Numbered from the stretch's first letter, positions 1-13,757 are shown. The stretch is DNA of 64,000 nucleotides from Penelope pileata (GCA_013396635.1 WBMW01005120.1:354133-418132); one strand, 5' to 3'. Notes: a model not told the origin generated them from the letters alone. Program-made: numbers and translations.

Positions 1-603
1 TGAGGTAACGGCGAGACTGCATGAGATAATACATGTAAAGATATTTTGAGTGAGGTAAAAGCAGAAAGCTCATTAGACTAGCAGACAAAACATAACTGTA
101 GTATCAACAATTTACAGACTCTCAATATATTCATACTTCAGAGAAAAAATATTTAACCACAGAATTAAGTTTAAACTCTCTGGGAAGCAGAATTATTTAG
201 AGAGATTTCTCTTTTATGTAATTATTGTGCAGCTAGTGTCTCAAATATATTGAAACCAAACGTCCTTCCCAGCAGCGGTAAAACAGCCAGAGACTTTAAA
301 GATCCAGAGACTACAAATCCCCACGTACGTCCTTAGGTGCTTCAAAAACAATAGGTTTCCTTGGGTTTTACTGACCATTTATAAATGCAAGGAGACTTCA
401 CTGGGAGATAACTTGCTCAACATTTTTTCAAAAATTGCATAAACAATTTAGGTGCCTCCATGCCTACAGTAAAGCAGTCCTGTTAGGAAATTTCATCCTC
501 TTAAATTCTACTTCTTACCTGAGAAGCTGATTGTCCTCCAAATGAGAAGCTATACACCTAATATAAATGAGCCTGTGCCACACAGTAAAACAAGGCTACT
601 TAC
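1..603 (-). other. GPR158: Start of the next GPR158 intron
   Basis: Sequence downstream of the TM1 exon donor on the minus strand. It is AT-rich, and I see no repeat or exon in it. The intron continues beyond the window. Confidence 0.8.
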
Positions 604-821
604 CTTTGCCTTGCGAAAATGGTAGACTACCAGCATGCTTATGAAGTCCAGCAGCATACAGAGTGTTTGGAATGAGATGATAGCAAGCCGTAAGTACTTG
701 TCCTCCTGTGCATAGCAGGGTGTATCATCTGTACAGTTGGAACATCCTTCCCTGCAGGGTAGGCAGGTGTATGCTTCCTCTGACAAGTCCCCTCCAGAAA
801 AGCGATTATCTGCATCCTTTC
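604..821 (-). CDS. GPR158: GPR158 internal exon: juxtamembrane cysteine segment and TM1
   Basis: This is an internal coding exon of the class C receptor GPR158, which recruits RGS7-Gbeta5 at the neuronal plasma membrane and has been described as a glycine receptor. The 218-nt exon gives two bases completing a split codon plus 72 codons. It starts after a TTTCAG acceptor (AG at 822-823) and ends before a perfect GTAAGT donor (598-603), in phase 0. It contains the cysteine cluster CLPCREGCSNC, then QEDKYLRLAIISFQ and the hydrophobic TM1 ending in YHFRKAK. From memory of human GPR158, the part from the cysteine cluster through TM1 is nearly identical, while the linker before it (KDADNRFSGGD) is diverged. 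GPR179 is a poorer match: its TM1 and cysteine segment differ much more. The following exons lie outside the window to the left. The ATG further upstream in this frame is intronic and is not a start. Confidence 0.93.
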
Positions 822-3800
822 CTGAAAGTATCAAGTGGGTAAGGAGAGGCAATTTAATTGTACAGTATGGGCAGCTTATCCAGACAGGAACAAAACAGCT
901 CTCTGCTGACTCCCCTTGCTTCCCTCTTCTCCTCTGTCAATAAAGGATAATTCTGAATGGCAGAAAGTTACAATAAAGATTTGGGAACAAGGAAACAATT
1001 TTACATAGACACATGAAGAACAGATCCATTATCTACCTAATATTTACAGTACAAGCTCCAATCCTATTTGAGATTGTTTCTCCATTTCATAGATGCTCTC
1101 TAGTAAAATAATTAGCTTCAAATTAGATAAAATCCTTCTTAATTAACATTTATTCAGTAAACTGTTGTTGAGCATTCTGTGCCCAAATCAAAACCAGAAC
1201 ATTTATCACAGAATCACAGAATTGTAGGGGTTGGAAGGGACCTCGAGAGACCATCGAGTCCAACCCCCCTGCCAGAGCAGGTTCCCTACTGCAGGTTGCA
1301 CAGGTAGGCATCCAGGCGGGTCTTGAATATCTCCAGGGAAGGAGACTCCACAACCTCCCTGGGCAGCCTGTGCCAGTGCTCCGTCACCCGCACCGTGAAG
1401 AAGTTCTTCTGCATGTTGGTGCGGAACTTCCTGTGCTCCAGCTTAAGGCCACTGCCCCTTGTCCTGTCCCCACAGACCACTACATTTATGCTATAAATGT
1501 AGAATGCTCCAGTTCACAGAAACATGCCAGAAAACCTCAAATACCAATTGGCAAGTTAATGTCTCATCTGTGAAAATCAATTGGTCTTGAGCTGACATCT
1601 GACCCATCAAAGCAAACCCACCAAATGAGCACATAGGAGCCATCCTGCTCTTTCTGATCCACAAAAACTTGCCTGTAACCCCCTGCATGTCTGCTTACCC
1701 TACAGTCAACTAATACAAGAAAAGGTTGAAAGAAAGAGGAGTAAAACAGAATAATGTTAAATAAGAAGGCAAGCTGAATTTGCTGAAAATTCTTAATATA
1801 AGCAAGACAAGTTTAGGAGCTTCAGAGAAACAGAGAAACATGGCTGAAGCCAAATCAACGGTGTGTTAAAAAGCATGACAACTCCTCTCACTTTTTGTAG
1901 GGCTAGAGAATTGTTCCAGTGTCTTTGATCAAAATTCTCCTTCTTCAGCAGTGAAGGCTGTAAATCTTGCATTCTCTAGTCTTAATTCAAGAGACAGTGT
2001 ATTTCAGTGATGTCGCTCATATGCATATTGGTGTATGAAACTCTTCAGACTTTTAACTTGAAACATTTGAAACAGAAGGTTATGTACAAGGGTAATTATT
2101 TCTTCCTTTCTCAAATGTATGTATGAACTCACAGGAACACAAATCTGCTGACAGGCAAAGCTTCAGAAAGGCACAAAGCGGCCACATATCCCAGTCTGCT
2201 TGTTTGGTGTGCTGTTCCAGCAGCCCTGTGCTCCTTGCCTCACTGAAAGGTGCTTTCTCTCACACATCCCATGGTGAGAACAGGTTGGTATTTTTCATGA
2301 AGACTGAGGATTTCTCTTTGGAGAAGCTGAACTGGAAAGCTCTGCTGGGAGCTGGGGACACAGCATCATTAAAGATGTTGAAGTCCCATACCCAGACATA
2401 AGAGGTATACAAGCACCTGTCTGCACTGAGCAGGTTCTACATCCAAAAAGCAAGAGCTGTGGGTAATCTCTGCAATACATTGGCAATGTATTGTTAAAGG
2501 AATTTAAGGTTGAATAAAGCACTGCTGTTCTAGTAAGGATATTCCAATGCAAATATGATTAACCTGCGAGGCAGAGAACGTAAGTGCTTTGGAGGCAAGT
2601 GCTACAAAAATGTTAAAATGTAGGTATTCAGAAATTAATCTATTCTACCTACACTAATAGCGCTTCCTCAGAGTGAGCCATTAGGAGAAAGTGCATAATC
2701 ATGTACTCAAGCAATTACAGGTTAATGCAACTTGCATACCTTTTTTACTCATCTGTTTCTAAAGTCAGTTTCTGATAAGATTACTTGAGTCACAAACTCT
2801 ATGGGACCATGGCTTCAAGATTTTGCATGGTGATAAAATTCATGTTCTTTATTTCTTATAAGTTCAACCTTGAAAGCTGGATCAAAAGAGACACTGGAAG
2901 TACGGCAATAACCCTGTGTCCTATTAGTTCCAATGGTCCTCATTAACCAATTCAGCAGAAAAGAGAGAGGTTTTACATATTTTGGCACTGTCAGTTCTGA
3001 AGACCAAATTCAGCTTTGGAAGGGAAACAGCTCTCCTACCTGACTTCCTCATCAATATGAGAATGGTCCAAATTTCAGCCATGCCCCTGTCCCACACACG
3101 CTTCTGGAGCCTACAGCATGAAATGTGCAGCCTCCCCGGGAGCAGCAAAACTGCACTGCTTCAAGTCAGAAAAGCAGAATCTTTCCTACTGAGGACACTT
3201 TACGCAACACTGCATCTCAGCATTCAGGTCTCCAGCTGAGTCTGCTGAGGAGGCAGATAAGCAATCTTTAAAGCTTGCCCGCTGAGCAAACAACACAGAC
3301 TGTCAAACATCCCTGCAAAGCCGTTTTGTACAGCTATCTTTCAGACTCAGTCCAAACACTCATCTGGACCTTAAGCAAAACTTTGCCTCCACTTAAAATT
3401 CTGCCACTTCAGGCACAACGTGCAACTGTAGTTACACGTTTTCCTATGATGCAGAATCCCAACATAATTGAGAAATGCTTCCATTTCAAGATACGACACA
3501 CTGAATTCAAATTTTCAATTCATAGAAGTATAGAAGTGGTCAATTTCTCTACCTAACTACCTACCTTCTGACATCTTATCCTGAAACCTGTGAATCTTTC
3601 CTTTTCTTCTTCTTCTTTAGGAATACTTCCTAAACCATTAATGTTTCTACCCAGCTTCATTTCTGTTATCATCAGACTTTACCAACCTAATTCCACAATG
3701 AGATCTTCAGCTCAGACAGTTTCTGTCAAAACTGCTTGCAGGACTGATGTCTGGAATCCCTGTATTAGTATCATTTTGAACCTCCAAATACATCCTACAG

Positions 3801-5627
3801 CCATTTTAACCTTGTCATCTTTTCCATTTTTCTTTTTGCAGCATTAAATATCACCTCGTTAAATATCAGCATATGAAAACACTTCTGTGAGAAAATTTCA
3901 CTGTATGTTAGATATTATAAGCAAAATATCCAATCCAAGCTAACTATGTAGGCTCTTCTTTCTATCGTACATGGAGAAAAAGGGTTATTTGCCTAAAGAG
4001 TTACTTCTTCCCTCTGAAGTCAATTTTCCAAAGCAGCAGGACTACCCTCCAGGGGGGCCATGCTCTCCCTACTGACTACAGTGGAAACTGAGATACATGC
4101 CATGCATCTGCACTTTAGACAGCTGATAAAAGTTAAAATGAATCTCATCCCTTATGATCAATGCTGTTATCATCTCTAGCCATATTATTTTTGTGTTGGG
4201 TGGCATGTGGTGTGATAAAAAGCTACAAATGATTTTTTTTCATACGCCCATTCTAAGAGTTAAATCCCAATTCCATCATAACTCACTGCACTGCAGGAGC
4301 AACCAAGCGTCGTTCTTACACTATTAAAAGATTCATACAGAGCTCAGAGAAAAAACACTATCTCAAGGCTGCCTTCTACTACACTCCACAATATGAAACG
4401 AGAAGGGAAACAAATGCCCACCAGATAAATTTCTGAACAAACATTGCACTGTTTATGCTACGTAGATTTACAGGAGATCTAATATAGGTTGAGTTAGGGG
4501 TGAGATATCTTGGCCAATCTATATCTAAACCAGATCAGATCAATAAAAATGGGTCACCTTATGACATAAGTCAAAGGAATACATTTCTGGAACTCATGGC
4601 TGCAAATAGACATGGAATTTGAAAGTTTTCCTCATGTTAAAAGAGCTACCTGCCTTTCACCTAAAATCCCTGTCACTTATTAAAAAAGAAAGCAGAGCTC
4701 ATGAGAGACTAGGAAGGAACTTATGAACTTTATTTGCAGCCCTTGAGTTCACACAGAATAATATAATTAACCCAATTATCAGGTACATTGTACACTGTAA
4801 CATGCAGCCAAGAATCTCGAGATGGGATTCACTTGAAAAGCAGGAAGCAGAGCAGGATACTCCATTACACCTCCAAGCAATGCCTTTACATCTGCGACTA
4901 CAACATGAGTTGTACTGGTGTAACTGCAACAATTTTGGCACAAAGTCTGCACAGAGATTATACCTTGGTCATATGATGAAAGTAACAGAAGCCATCTTTG
5001 GAGATGTTTGTTTATATGCTTTCCTTGCTGAATATTAACTGTGTTCTGTTTCCCTACATCCCTTGATTCAGTCTAAGTACCACATAATGTGCTTTCTGGA
5101 AAGCGTAGTCTGTATGCCTTCCATACAGTATTGCCAATCAGACTCTCAGACCTGACCCATCTCTAATTCCCCATCTGTAAGAATTAGAGCTTGGATGTGC
5201 TCCTTTGGATTCTCCTTTGAAAATGAAGTAAAATTAAAACAATTAAAGCACATATAAAGCCAGAGGCTAGAGCACTGTGGTTTGCCCTAACAAAGGAGAA
5301 AATTACTAGATTAAATTCCTCAATACTTGCGCTTGAACACAGATGCCAGAAATCTTTACTTCCCTATGGCAAGACTTCTTTTCATACTTGTAAATTTATT
5401 TACAAATCAAATATTCTTAAAGTGGGTATGTTTTACAGGATCCTCAAGAGTATCACAAATGACAAACCAAAGGGCTAGAACTCCTTAAGTGATTATATAA
5501 TCTGAGAGTTGCAAACCACTGGGATTTCACTGTATAACCCTGACTAGGATAAAACGGAGTCCTGAATTATTAATGCTCCCTCTGTTTTCTTTCTTTTTTT
5601 TTTTTAAACTCAAGCAAAGACACTTAC
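822..5627 (-). other. GPR158: GPR158 intron between the EGF-like and TM1 exons
   Basis: This intron of about 4.8 kb is bounded by GTAAGT and TTTCAG splice sites on the minus strand. It contains one young CR1 fragment at 1204-1480. A T-rich tract sits just downstream of the donor (about 5591-5605). Otherwise I see AT-rich unique sequence with no supported gene, RNA or regulatory element. Confidence 0.85.
1204..1480 (-). mobile_element. CR1 non-LTR retrotransposon, young 5'-truncated 3' end
   Basis: On the plus strand this reads as the reverse complement of a CR1 3' end. It starts with the tail repeat ATCACAGAATCACAGAAT, then the landmark block containing GGTTGGAAGGGACC, and continues to a 5' truncation near CCTGTCCCCACAGACCAC. 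The tail is intact and reading frame remnants of the ORF2 C-terminus (LPREVVESPSLEIFKTRLDA) remain, so the copy is young. It matches the copy at 39644-39893 at roughly 96 percent by eye, in the opposite orientation. It lies inside a GPR158 intron. Confidence 0.93.
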
Positions 5628-5730
5628 TCGGAAAGCTGTTCACTGAAAAGATGTTGGGATGATAGAATCCAGGCTTGCAAATACATTTGTAGGCTCCAAG
5701 CACAAATCCAAGGCCTTTAATTGGCAAGCA
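5628..5730 (-). CDS. GPR158: GPR158 internal exon: EGF-like extracellular segment
   Basis: This 103-nt coding exon directly precedes the TM1 exon. It starts in phase 0 after a pyrimidine-rich CTCACAG acceptor (AG at 5731-5732) and ends after one base of a codon, before a GTAAGT donor at 5622-5627. The first base of the split codon (A) joins GA of the next exon to give AGA (Arg), so the phases fit exactly. The product begins CLPIKGLGFVLGAYKCICK and continues with GFYHP. This is the EGF-like stretch between the extracellular Cache domain and the membrane in GPR158, and human GPR158 has a nearly identical segment. The preceding exon, expected to encode the cysteine-rich stretch before it, was not found in this window. 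Confidence 0.93.
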
Positions 5731-8700
5731 CTGTGAGAAAAGAGAAAAGTAATGCAGATGATCACACAACCATATACTCAGATGTACATTCAAGCATAAG
5801 AAAAACATTACAAGATACTGTAAGCAGACAGAGCAGACTCCCAAGAACGAAGAGGCACCCTTTCCAGTCGGACAATATTGTCTCAGTGACTCTTCCCACA
5901 TCCGTACATCACTCCACTTCTTTTTCCTTGTAGTTCATCACTAGCAAACAGCACAGTTACAAACAAACATGTCTCACAACAATTCAACCAAGTGGCAAAT
6001 TTGACTTTTCTCACTGTGAAGTGGGACATGGTTGCCACACTACATCCACACTACATGTTGAGCATGGGCCTGAACCTAAGCCTAGGCCCCAAATCCCACC
6101 TCAAACACGTGCTAAGACAGCCTACGGAAGACAGGGAACATGCTCAGCCCAGGCAGTGCCTCCAGTGCTCAGCACATCTCTGAGCACACTAAGACATGTC
6201 TGTCCTGGCCTCCAAACCCTCAGCAGCAGAGCAGAGGGGGTTCAGAGGGCTGGGGCTCAAGCTGCGTGACAAAGAGCATGGATGCCTGCGGCCTACCTAC
6301 AGACGTTCTGCAGGCAGCAAGCAAGAACACTGGGCTTAGTAAAAGATCTGAGTTTCAAAAATCAAACGCAAACCAAGAGAGGACAGTCTGTACTTAAGAA
6401 AAACTCAAACATTTATCTCAAATTTCAGCTTTGTGACATAATCCTGCCTGATACTGGGAAAGCCACCTGGCTTTCCTTGCCCTCAGGTGGGCAGAACCAT
6501 CTCTTTCCATATGCACAGTGCCAAGCACAGCACCTTAGTGCAGGCTGGTGGGCGCTACTGGGAAACGAGTAAGCAGGAAACCAGCAACAAACACCAACAA
6601 TTCATTCAGTCTTTGTGTAAAAAAGAAAGCAGGAAAAAAAGCAAAAAGAAGGCCAAATCATTTTTCTTCTCACTTCATCTTCTGCAGAAAGGAGACTGTT
6701 GACAAGGTGGAGGACTGCAGAAATCTAAGGGGGATGAATGCGTAAATCCAATGACAACAAAGCCTCTTTAGCCAAGCACCCAAAAAGCAGTTAAAGAAGG
6801 AAAAAGAGGGTGCAAATTCTGTCATCTTCAGCACCTTTCAGTCATTGTGCTTCAGGAAATGTATTTCAGTGGAAACTCTGTTCTGGCTTTCTGGCTTCTT
6901 CCTTTATAACATGAAGGCACCCGCTGCTGTAGACAACGCATTTTCCTTTTGAAGCCAATGAAGAAAAGAGCTAGCTTCAACTGAATCCTGCAAACATCAG
7001 AGCACCCCTAGGATCACAGCCACAATCCATTCTCACTGCACAAAATCTTCACATAAAATTGTGTCACAGGCTCACAAATCTGCTGTATTAAAATAAATGC
7101 TTTACCAATGATCCCTCCACACACATCTGATATTCATACCAGCAGTAGTTCATAACTTTCCTACTGTATTGTTCCCGACCAGTCCAGAACTTGAAAATGA
7201 AAAATCACTATCTTTCTTTGGTGCAAGATCCTGTCCTTGCTTCCGGTCTTTGTCAGCTGTAACGTACAGCTTAAGAGCCATTGGACAAATTCTTCTTCTT
7301 GCAGTCCACATACTCCCAAGCAAAGGTGTAAAAGGCATCAGAAGATCAATTTGTTGAAAGAAGAGAAGGCGAGGAAGCAAGCAACAGAAAGCTGCAATAG
7401 TTTCAAACTATGAAGTTGCACAGTACACAGAGACAACAAACCCTGCATGCAAACAGAACTATTTACAGTCTGATTTGTGTGGGTTTTTTTGTTTGTTTGT
7501 TTTTTTAAGAAGTTGCAGCAGTAAAGCAGGGAAGAACATAGGATATCATGTGGCCAAAAAGGGGGAAAATACTCTTCCTAAAAAGAAAAAACTCTCCTCT
7601 TCCTGAAAATGATTTGCAAGTTATTATTATGTAAGTATTACGGAGAGCACAGTCTTCCTAAGGCTCTGTAGGGTCTTAAGGGAAAAAAAAAAAAAAAAAA
7701 CAGACTTAAAATGCAGCCAGCCTCGACTTTGAGGGTTTCAGATTTTTCAAAGCACAAGAGCAGCTTTCAAAATCTGTATTTCTGCATGCATACACAATGA
7801 GGATGCCTGCCTTGTCTAAAGCATGACAACTCCTTGTTCAAAAGTTGGAGTAGGAGTAAAGACATGGTGGAAAAAGTTGAAAAGAAATGACAGAAATCAA
7901 ACCATGTTCCTTTGCTGTGGCTAAGGACAGCACATGTGCAATTTCTAGAAAATACTGTATATGTAAGGGTGGATTTGTGCCTGGCACATGCGTGCAGCTG
8001 GAGCAGGCAGGAGTCCTGCGAGACTCCAGGGGCTCCTTTCTCACTGCTCACCGCGCTGTCAGGCACGCTCACACAGGGAAATGAGCGAGAGAAGATAAAA
8101 ACTGTCTGCTGAAGTCAGTGACAGTTTTATCATTGAAAAGACTTTAACCATTACATTTTCTCACTTCATTTACCCACCAAGAGAAAGATTTCATTTTGAA
8201 ATGTGTTTGCAGCCTCCTCAGAAGTCCACAGCATCCTTGGCCTTGCGTACACACCTGGGAGCCAGCAGCCCTGGGCCTCTGGGCTAACGATGCTTCTCAC
8301 ACGCTTTTTCTCTTCTAATGCATTTTGTTTCAAATGAGAATGACAGAGGAGGTCGCTCCATATCCTATATGCCAGGGTAACTTAGTAGGCTCCCATGGCT
8401 TTTCTACTCTCTTCTGAGTGCATCATTGAAGATCTTTTCTTTTTTTTTTAAATATAACATTCAAGCTTGAGAATGTGTTTCCTGGCAATTATGTGCTTAT
8501 TATGACACTGAATTGTCTAAATCCTGAGTCAGACAAAGCAATAGTTGATCTGATTCAGCTTTCAGCAAAGGTAGGCAACAGGAAAACATTTGTCTCAGGC
8601 AAGTAACTGGTGGTTTGAAGCTTCACTAAAAACTCCACACTGCTTCTTAACGCAGTTTTTCATTATTCTGATTTTGTTCAGCTATGCTACCAGAGTAAGT

Positions 8701-11700
8701 CGTGATAGTAAGGAGTTGCAGCTCATTCACACAAATATTTAGAACTTGCATGTGATCATTAAAGCTATAATATCTGATTTTTTAAATTCATCTTAGTTCT
8801 GTGTCAAAACGTTCAAAAAATCGAAAAGGCCCTTAGCATTATGTATTTTTATAGGATACTTTGGTTACTACTGAGAAAACACGAGCAGAGAAGTTGATGT
8901 CAAATCAGGCACAACTCTGGCAGGAAGCAACTTGCTGAATGTTCCAGCTTGCAGGGTCTCTATCTCCCTCCTTCTGCAGCGCAGAGCAGCTCAGACATCC
9001 AGCTGCGTGCCTGAGGAGCCTCATGGTACTTGCTTAGAGAACAGTGAGAAGGGAAAACGACAGGTATAGCAGTGTTTGAGAGCAGCTTTCTCGGCATGGG
9101 GTCTCAGCATTAGAAAACTCATCTTCAGCTCGTCTTACATATGGAGAAGCCAACCTCAACTTACAAATGAAGCTCTCCACAGTCCAGATCACAGAAGCAC
9201 AATTACAGCAGATTTGAGAGGATGGGTAGCGTGGGCACTCTAAGACTCTGTAGCAGTAACAGCATATAAGACAGATTTTTCAATATAGCCGAAAACAAGC
9301 AGGCAGGCAGGCTACAGTCAGGATACTTTTAGGAAAAAAAAAAAAAAAAGGAAAGAAAAAAGGATCTGTTTATAAGTCAAATTGGAATTGCCATTGTTAA
9401 CCTGAATATCATTTTATAACATACTAAACTTTGCTTCTGATGAATGTGCTAACCAACAAGATTACCATTTCTCTCCTACAAACCTGCACTGCTATTACAG
9501 AGGAACCTGTAAACAGACACCATAGGGATGGGTAATTGTATAGCCATTAAACAATGAGGTCTAATTAGTTTGAAGGCATTTCCTCAGAGCCAGGTTTCAT
9601 TGACACTGAGGATAAATTAAGACATTTTTATTACTAGCATGGGTTAAATGGTATTAAGAGTAAAGTCTAATTCACTTCCTTACAGTCTTACCAGCATCAG
9701 AGAGACTTCTCTTAATACTGATTTTTTTTCCTCTTTTTCAGATAATTTTGTATTTTATACATACGCAATACTAGGAATGCCAAACATTATCTGCTGAAGA
9801 CCTTGAGAAGCTGTCAAGGAATACACCAAAATACACACAGGTCCTGGATCTGTCAACTACTTCTGCATTCATTTGTGACTCGACAGCAAATGTTTCAGAA
9901 GTTTGCCTGGGAGATGGACCATGCAGTAATACAGAGGAGTGAGAAAGCTTGCCAAATACTGCAAGAATGAGGGGCAGTTCCAAATTATTTTGGTCGGGAA
10001 AAAGCTGGACCTGTTTCTGATTTCCTTGAAGGGTGCAGTTTGGAGGATCAGAATGCTCTGTCTCACCTACTCACATTTCCCTAAATTATCAACAAACCAG
10101 CAGTATTTTGCAATGACTTCTAAAAAATGCCAAATTACTAAGTTTAGTGTTAGTTATTGATGCTAACCATTTTTCATCATATTTTCACAGTTGGTCTACT
10201 TCTGCCAATAAATGCCATTATCTCTGCTTCTATTACCACCACAATAATACAGATGACTTTCATTACGAAATTCATTTTGCACATTTAAGACCTTACTAAA
10301 AAATATTTCTTTACAATTTTAAGAACAGCCATTCAAATGTTCTTCTAAAGGCTGATAAGGAAACACTAGAACAGCGATTCCGGGCCAGTAACTCATCAAG
10401 AGGATTGTGCAGCTTAAGCAAAGAAAACCCATTCAGAATAGCAAAGCGTAATAGAGGTGCACTGACATTGCACAGGTCACCTGACAGAAGGGCAAGGCTG
10501 AACATCCCATATACTGCACCATCCTTTAGACAGAGTTCAAACACTACCAGCATGGATAGTCTGCTGGCCCAGCTATTTGGAAGGGAAAAACATTTCTTAT
10601 AGTTCGTCCAAAAGCTAACAAAAAGCTGCTATAATCAATCAGTAATTTAAGATGCTTAATTCAGACAGGAGAATAAAATGGTGAAAAACAGTACACAAAA
10701 TTTTAATAAGTTAACATCACTAAACCACACTTTCCAATCAGTTGCTGTATTTGTCATTTCTACTGCAGTAATCAGCAACCATTACAGCAACTACTTCTTG
10801 ACTCTACACATCATTTTTAGGCCGTTTCCACACACCAACAAGACATACGTGACCACACTGGCAAGGTATCTAGCAGTTTGTGTGTGTTTTCCCAACTTGT
10901 GATAATTTTTTGGACCTACTGATTCCAGGCAGTGCAGAAGGGGTGAGAAACTTGGTTCCCACAAGCTTCAGAAGAGTAACATACTGGTAGTGAAGAGAGA
11001 ACTTGTCACTGTCCCTGCTGAGGGTAAAACCGCATCACGAGGACACCTTTCACCACACACTAGAGAATGCTCTTACAAATTCCACAGTCACAGGAAAAGC
11101 TGTTGGTACTGGTGCCCTCCTGAACATCAATTAACAGCATAAGGAAATGCACTAGGAAAACAGGCTACAATAACCTGATGCAGCAGTTCTTTGGCATTCA
11201 GTTCATCTTTGGGTACCTGGGAACCTGGCCCATTTTTCCAGAGGTTTTTATTACTTAGGAGTCTTGAGTTGAGTCCAACTACATGAAGTTGGATAAATGA
11301 TGTTCCTACTCACAAAATCACTTCTTACTGAAACTCTTCTTTGCTATTTTGTACGGAGCATGACTGAGAAGATGGCTTCATAAAGGATTCGAATTTTAAT
11401 ATCTTCACTCAGTTTCGCAGCATTCTTTGCGTCCATACTAGTGCAACATTACACAGCAACTGAAGGAAAACACCTACCTCACTGTTTCTTGAATGAAGAT
11501 ACTATGCTGTAGCATTATTTATCACCAAACAGTCTCACACAGTCTATCAAATGAGTCTGTTTACTTGGTAGTCACTGGTAAAACAAAACTCCCAGGTAGG
11601 TTCTGTCCATCAGCAGCACGCATTTTAAAAGCAAATTTCTTTCATGCAAGAAGACAGTTAAGTCATGCAGCAGTCAGAGTAACCAACCACAACTCAGAAT

Positions 11701-13194
11701 CTTCTTATTAATTTTGCTTTATTCTGGATTGTAGCCTCTGTAGTTTGACAACGTGTCAACTCATCAAGAAAGTTAATCTGGCTTACAGGATAGTATCAGA
11801 ATTTGAATTTTTCTGCTTGTCAAACAATAACTCCCCATGTTACAGCCAAGTCTTAAATCCTCAAGGTTGGGATGTCCCTCAGAACTGAAGTTCAGAGCAG
11901 TTTAACCTACAGTTTGAACTTCGATAACTACAGATTCTTCCTGACTGCTTTCAATCTCATCACCAGTCTTCCTTCACGGTTTCATATAGAAAGGAAACAA
12001 TGATTCTGTGACAGTCATCATTTCTCTTCTTGCCCAGCAACGCACACAGTGGCCTGTCAGACTGCTGTTCATGCACCATCACAAGGGTGATCCAGCAGTC
12101 AGAAGCAGCATTTTATTAGTGCTGTCAAAAGAAATTTCCCTCAAACTCTTAGCACGTGACAGTACCACCTCCACTTTGACCTTCACAGCTGAGTGCTGTA
12201 TACTCATTACAAACCACAAGTCCCTCAGAGGTGCTGCTTGTCCCACTAGTACAAGGAAAACACAGCAGCCAGTATTTGCCAGCTTTACCTGGCTCATTCA
12301 GACTTTTCTTTAGCACTAGGCAAGCACAAGAGTTTCAAAAAATGTTTGGGCAAGACTTCTAGTCATGCTTTTTGGTAACAAATAGAAGCAAAAGGCTATA
12401 ATTAAAACTAATATGAAACAGCAATGTACTTGATAAAAGAATACCTGTCTCGTTGCTTACTGCCTCTCATCCAGGACACAAAAGAGAGGGATCAGCCATA
12501 AGGATACACCATGAAATCCTGCTTTTTGCTCTGAATGCTTGCTTTCTGTTCACATTTCTCATCTTTGAGGACTAATGCCATGATTTTGAACAGTGACTGT
12601 CCTATAACTCATTTCTATGTTGAAGGCAAATCTGCGTGTTGGTGATCTAGCTCCCTGTAAGGAGCCACCCTATTCTAGACAGACAACTCGAAATTCCTTC
12701 CTCTGTTGTTCTGCTTCCCTTGCCTCAAATCCAGATTCTTACCTTTCATCCGAAACCAATGCAGCCTTGATGACTCATCTCACTCCTCCATTGCCTTTTG
12801 GAGTTGAAGGGTTTGGCTATAAAAGTAAATTCCTTGGAAGGCTCTCTCTAAATGACTGCTTTTGATATATTTAATGATAGTTCTCCCTCTGCACATCACT
12901 TTTTTCTCCCCTAAGGTTTGCACTTAATCAACAAGGCTATTTCAGTGCCCAGGTGATCATATGCCATTTTTCCTTCGTTCCACTTGACTGCTATTTCCTG
13001 TCCAAGATGAACTCCTCCTCTGTACAAAGCTACTGATACCCTACTTTCAACATCACAAAAGCCAGTTATAAAGATGTTCTCTGAAGCTCGCAGCATAACA
13101 ACAGCTTTGATATAGACCCATAAGAGGCATTCTTACTTTAACAGACTGGAGAACAAAATATTGTGTCCAGACATGTATGACAGCAAACGTTCCC
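5731..13194. other. AT-rich intronic sequence, nothing supported
   Basis: About 7.5 kb upstream of the EGF-like exon of GPR158. It holds homopolymer runs (A at 7683-7700 and 9334-9349), a short CAGG repeat near 9299-9311 and scattered open frames of up to about 100 codons that lack splice context or recognisable protein similarity. No GPR158 exon or other gene was found here. Confidence 0.6.
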
Positions 13195-13637
13195 TTGCCC
13201 TGTCTCCAACGGGGAGTGTTGCAGAGTCCTGCTGTATCCAGCCCCGTTAACAACTCTGCTACCCTCCTCAGGATGCTTTCAAAGACCTTAACAACCTGTT
13301 TATATTGTGGAGCCCAGAACCGCACACAATACTCAAGGTGAGGCCCACACCAGTGCTAAACAGAGCAGGAGAATCATCTCTTCTGACCAGTTGGCTATGC
13401 TTTAAACCCCCAAAATATGTTTTGCCCCCTTGGCTGCCAGGACACGCTGCTAGCTCATGCTGAGCCTGCTGTCACCAGCACCCCCAGGTCCCTCCTGCTG
13501 AGGTGCCACTCCTGTCCCATGTGTACCTGTGTCCGGCACTGCTCCACACCAGCTGCAGAACCCGGCATTCTCCTTTGCTGAGCTTCATGCCCACTGCTCC
13601 AATTTACCAAGATCCCTCTGCAACGCCTCTTGTCCTA
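13195..13637 (-). mobile_element. CR1 fragment, internal ORF2 region, minus orientation
   Basis: The plus strand reads as antisense CR1. It includes TACTCAAGGTGAGGCCCACA, the CACGCTGCTAGCTCATG block, the cassette around CACCCCCAGGTCCCTCCTGC and CAGAACCCGGCATTCTCC. These correspond to the C-terminal part of ORF2, with the peptide RFWAPQYKQVVKVFESILRR visible on the minus strand but frameshifted. Both ends are truncated: no 3' tail is seen at the left, and the right end meets a plus-oriented CR1 tail. The left boundary may extend to about 13150. Confidence 0.85.
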
Positions 13638-13757
13638 AGCCCAACAGTGTTCAAGAGGCATTTGGATCATGTCCTCAATAACATGCTGGCTAGGCAGTTG
13701 GATTGATCTTTGTAGGTCCCTTCCAGCTGAACCATTCTATTCTGTTCTTCCATTCTG
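13638..13757 (+). mobile_element. CR1 3' end, plus orientation, abutting a minus CR1
   Basis: This short CR1 3' fragment carries TTCAAGAGGCATTTGGAT, then GTAGGTCCCTTCCAGCTGA, and ends in degenerate ATTCTATTCTG-type tail repeats. It directly follows the antisense CR1 at 13195-13637, so it is a separate insertion or rearrangement. Confidence 0.85.

Noticed and set aside
737..943. Plus-strand open frame over the GPR158 exon
   Set aside because: It is the antisense shadow of the real minus-strand exon.
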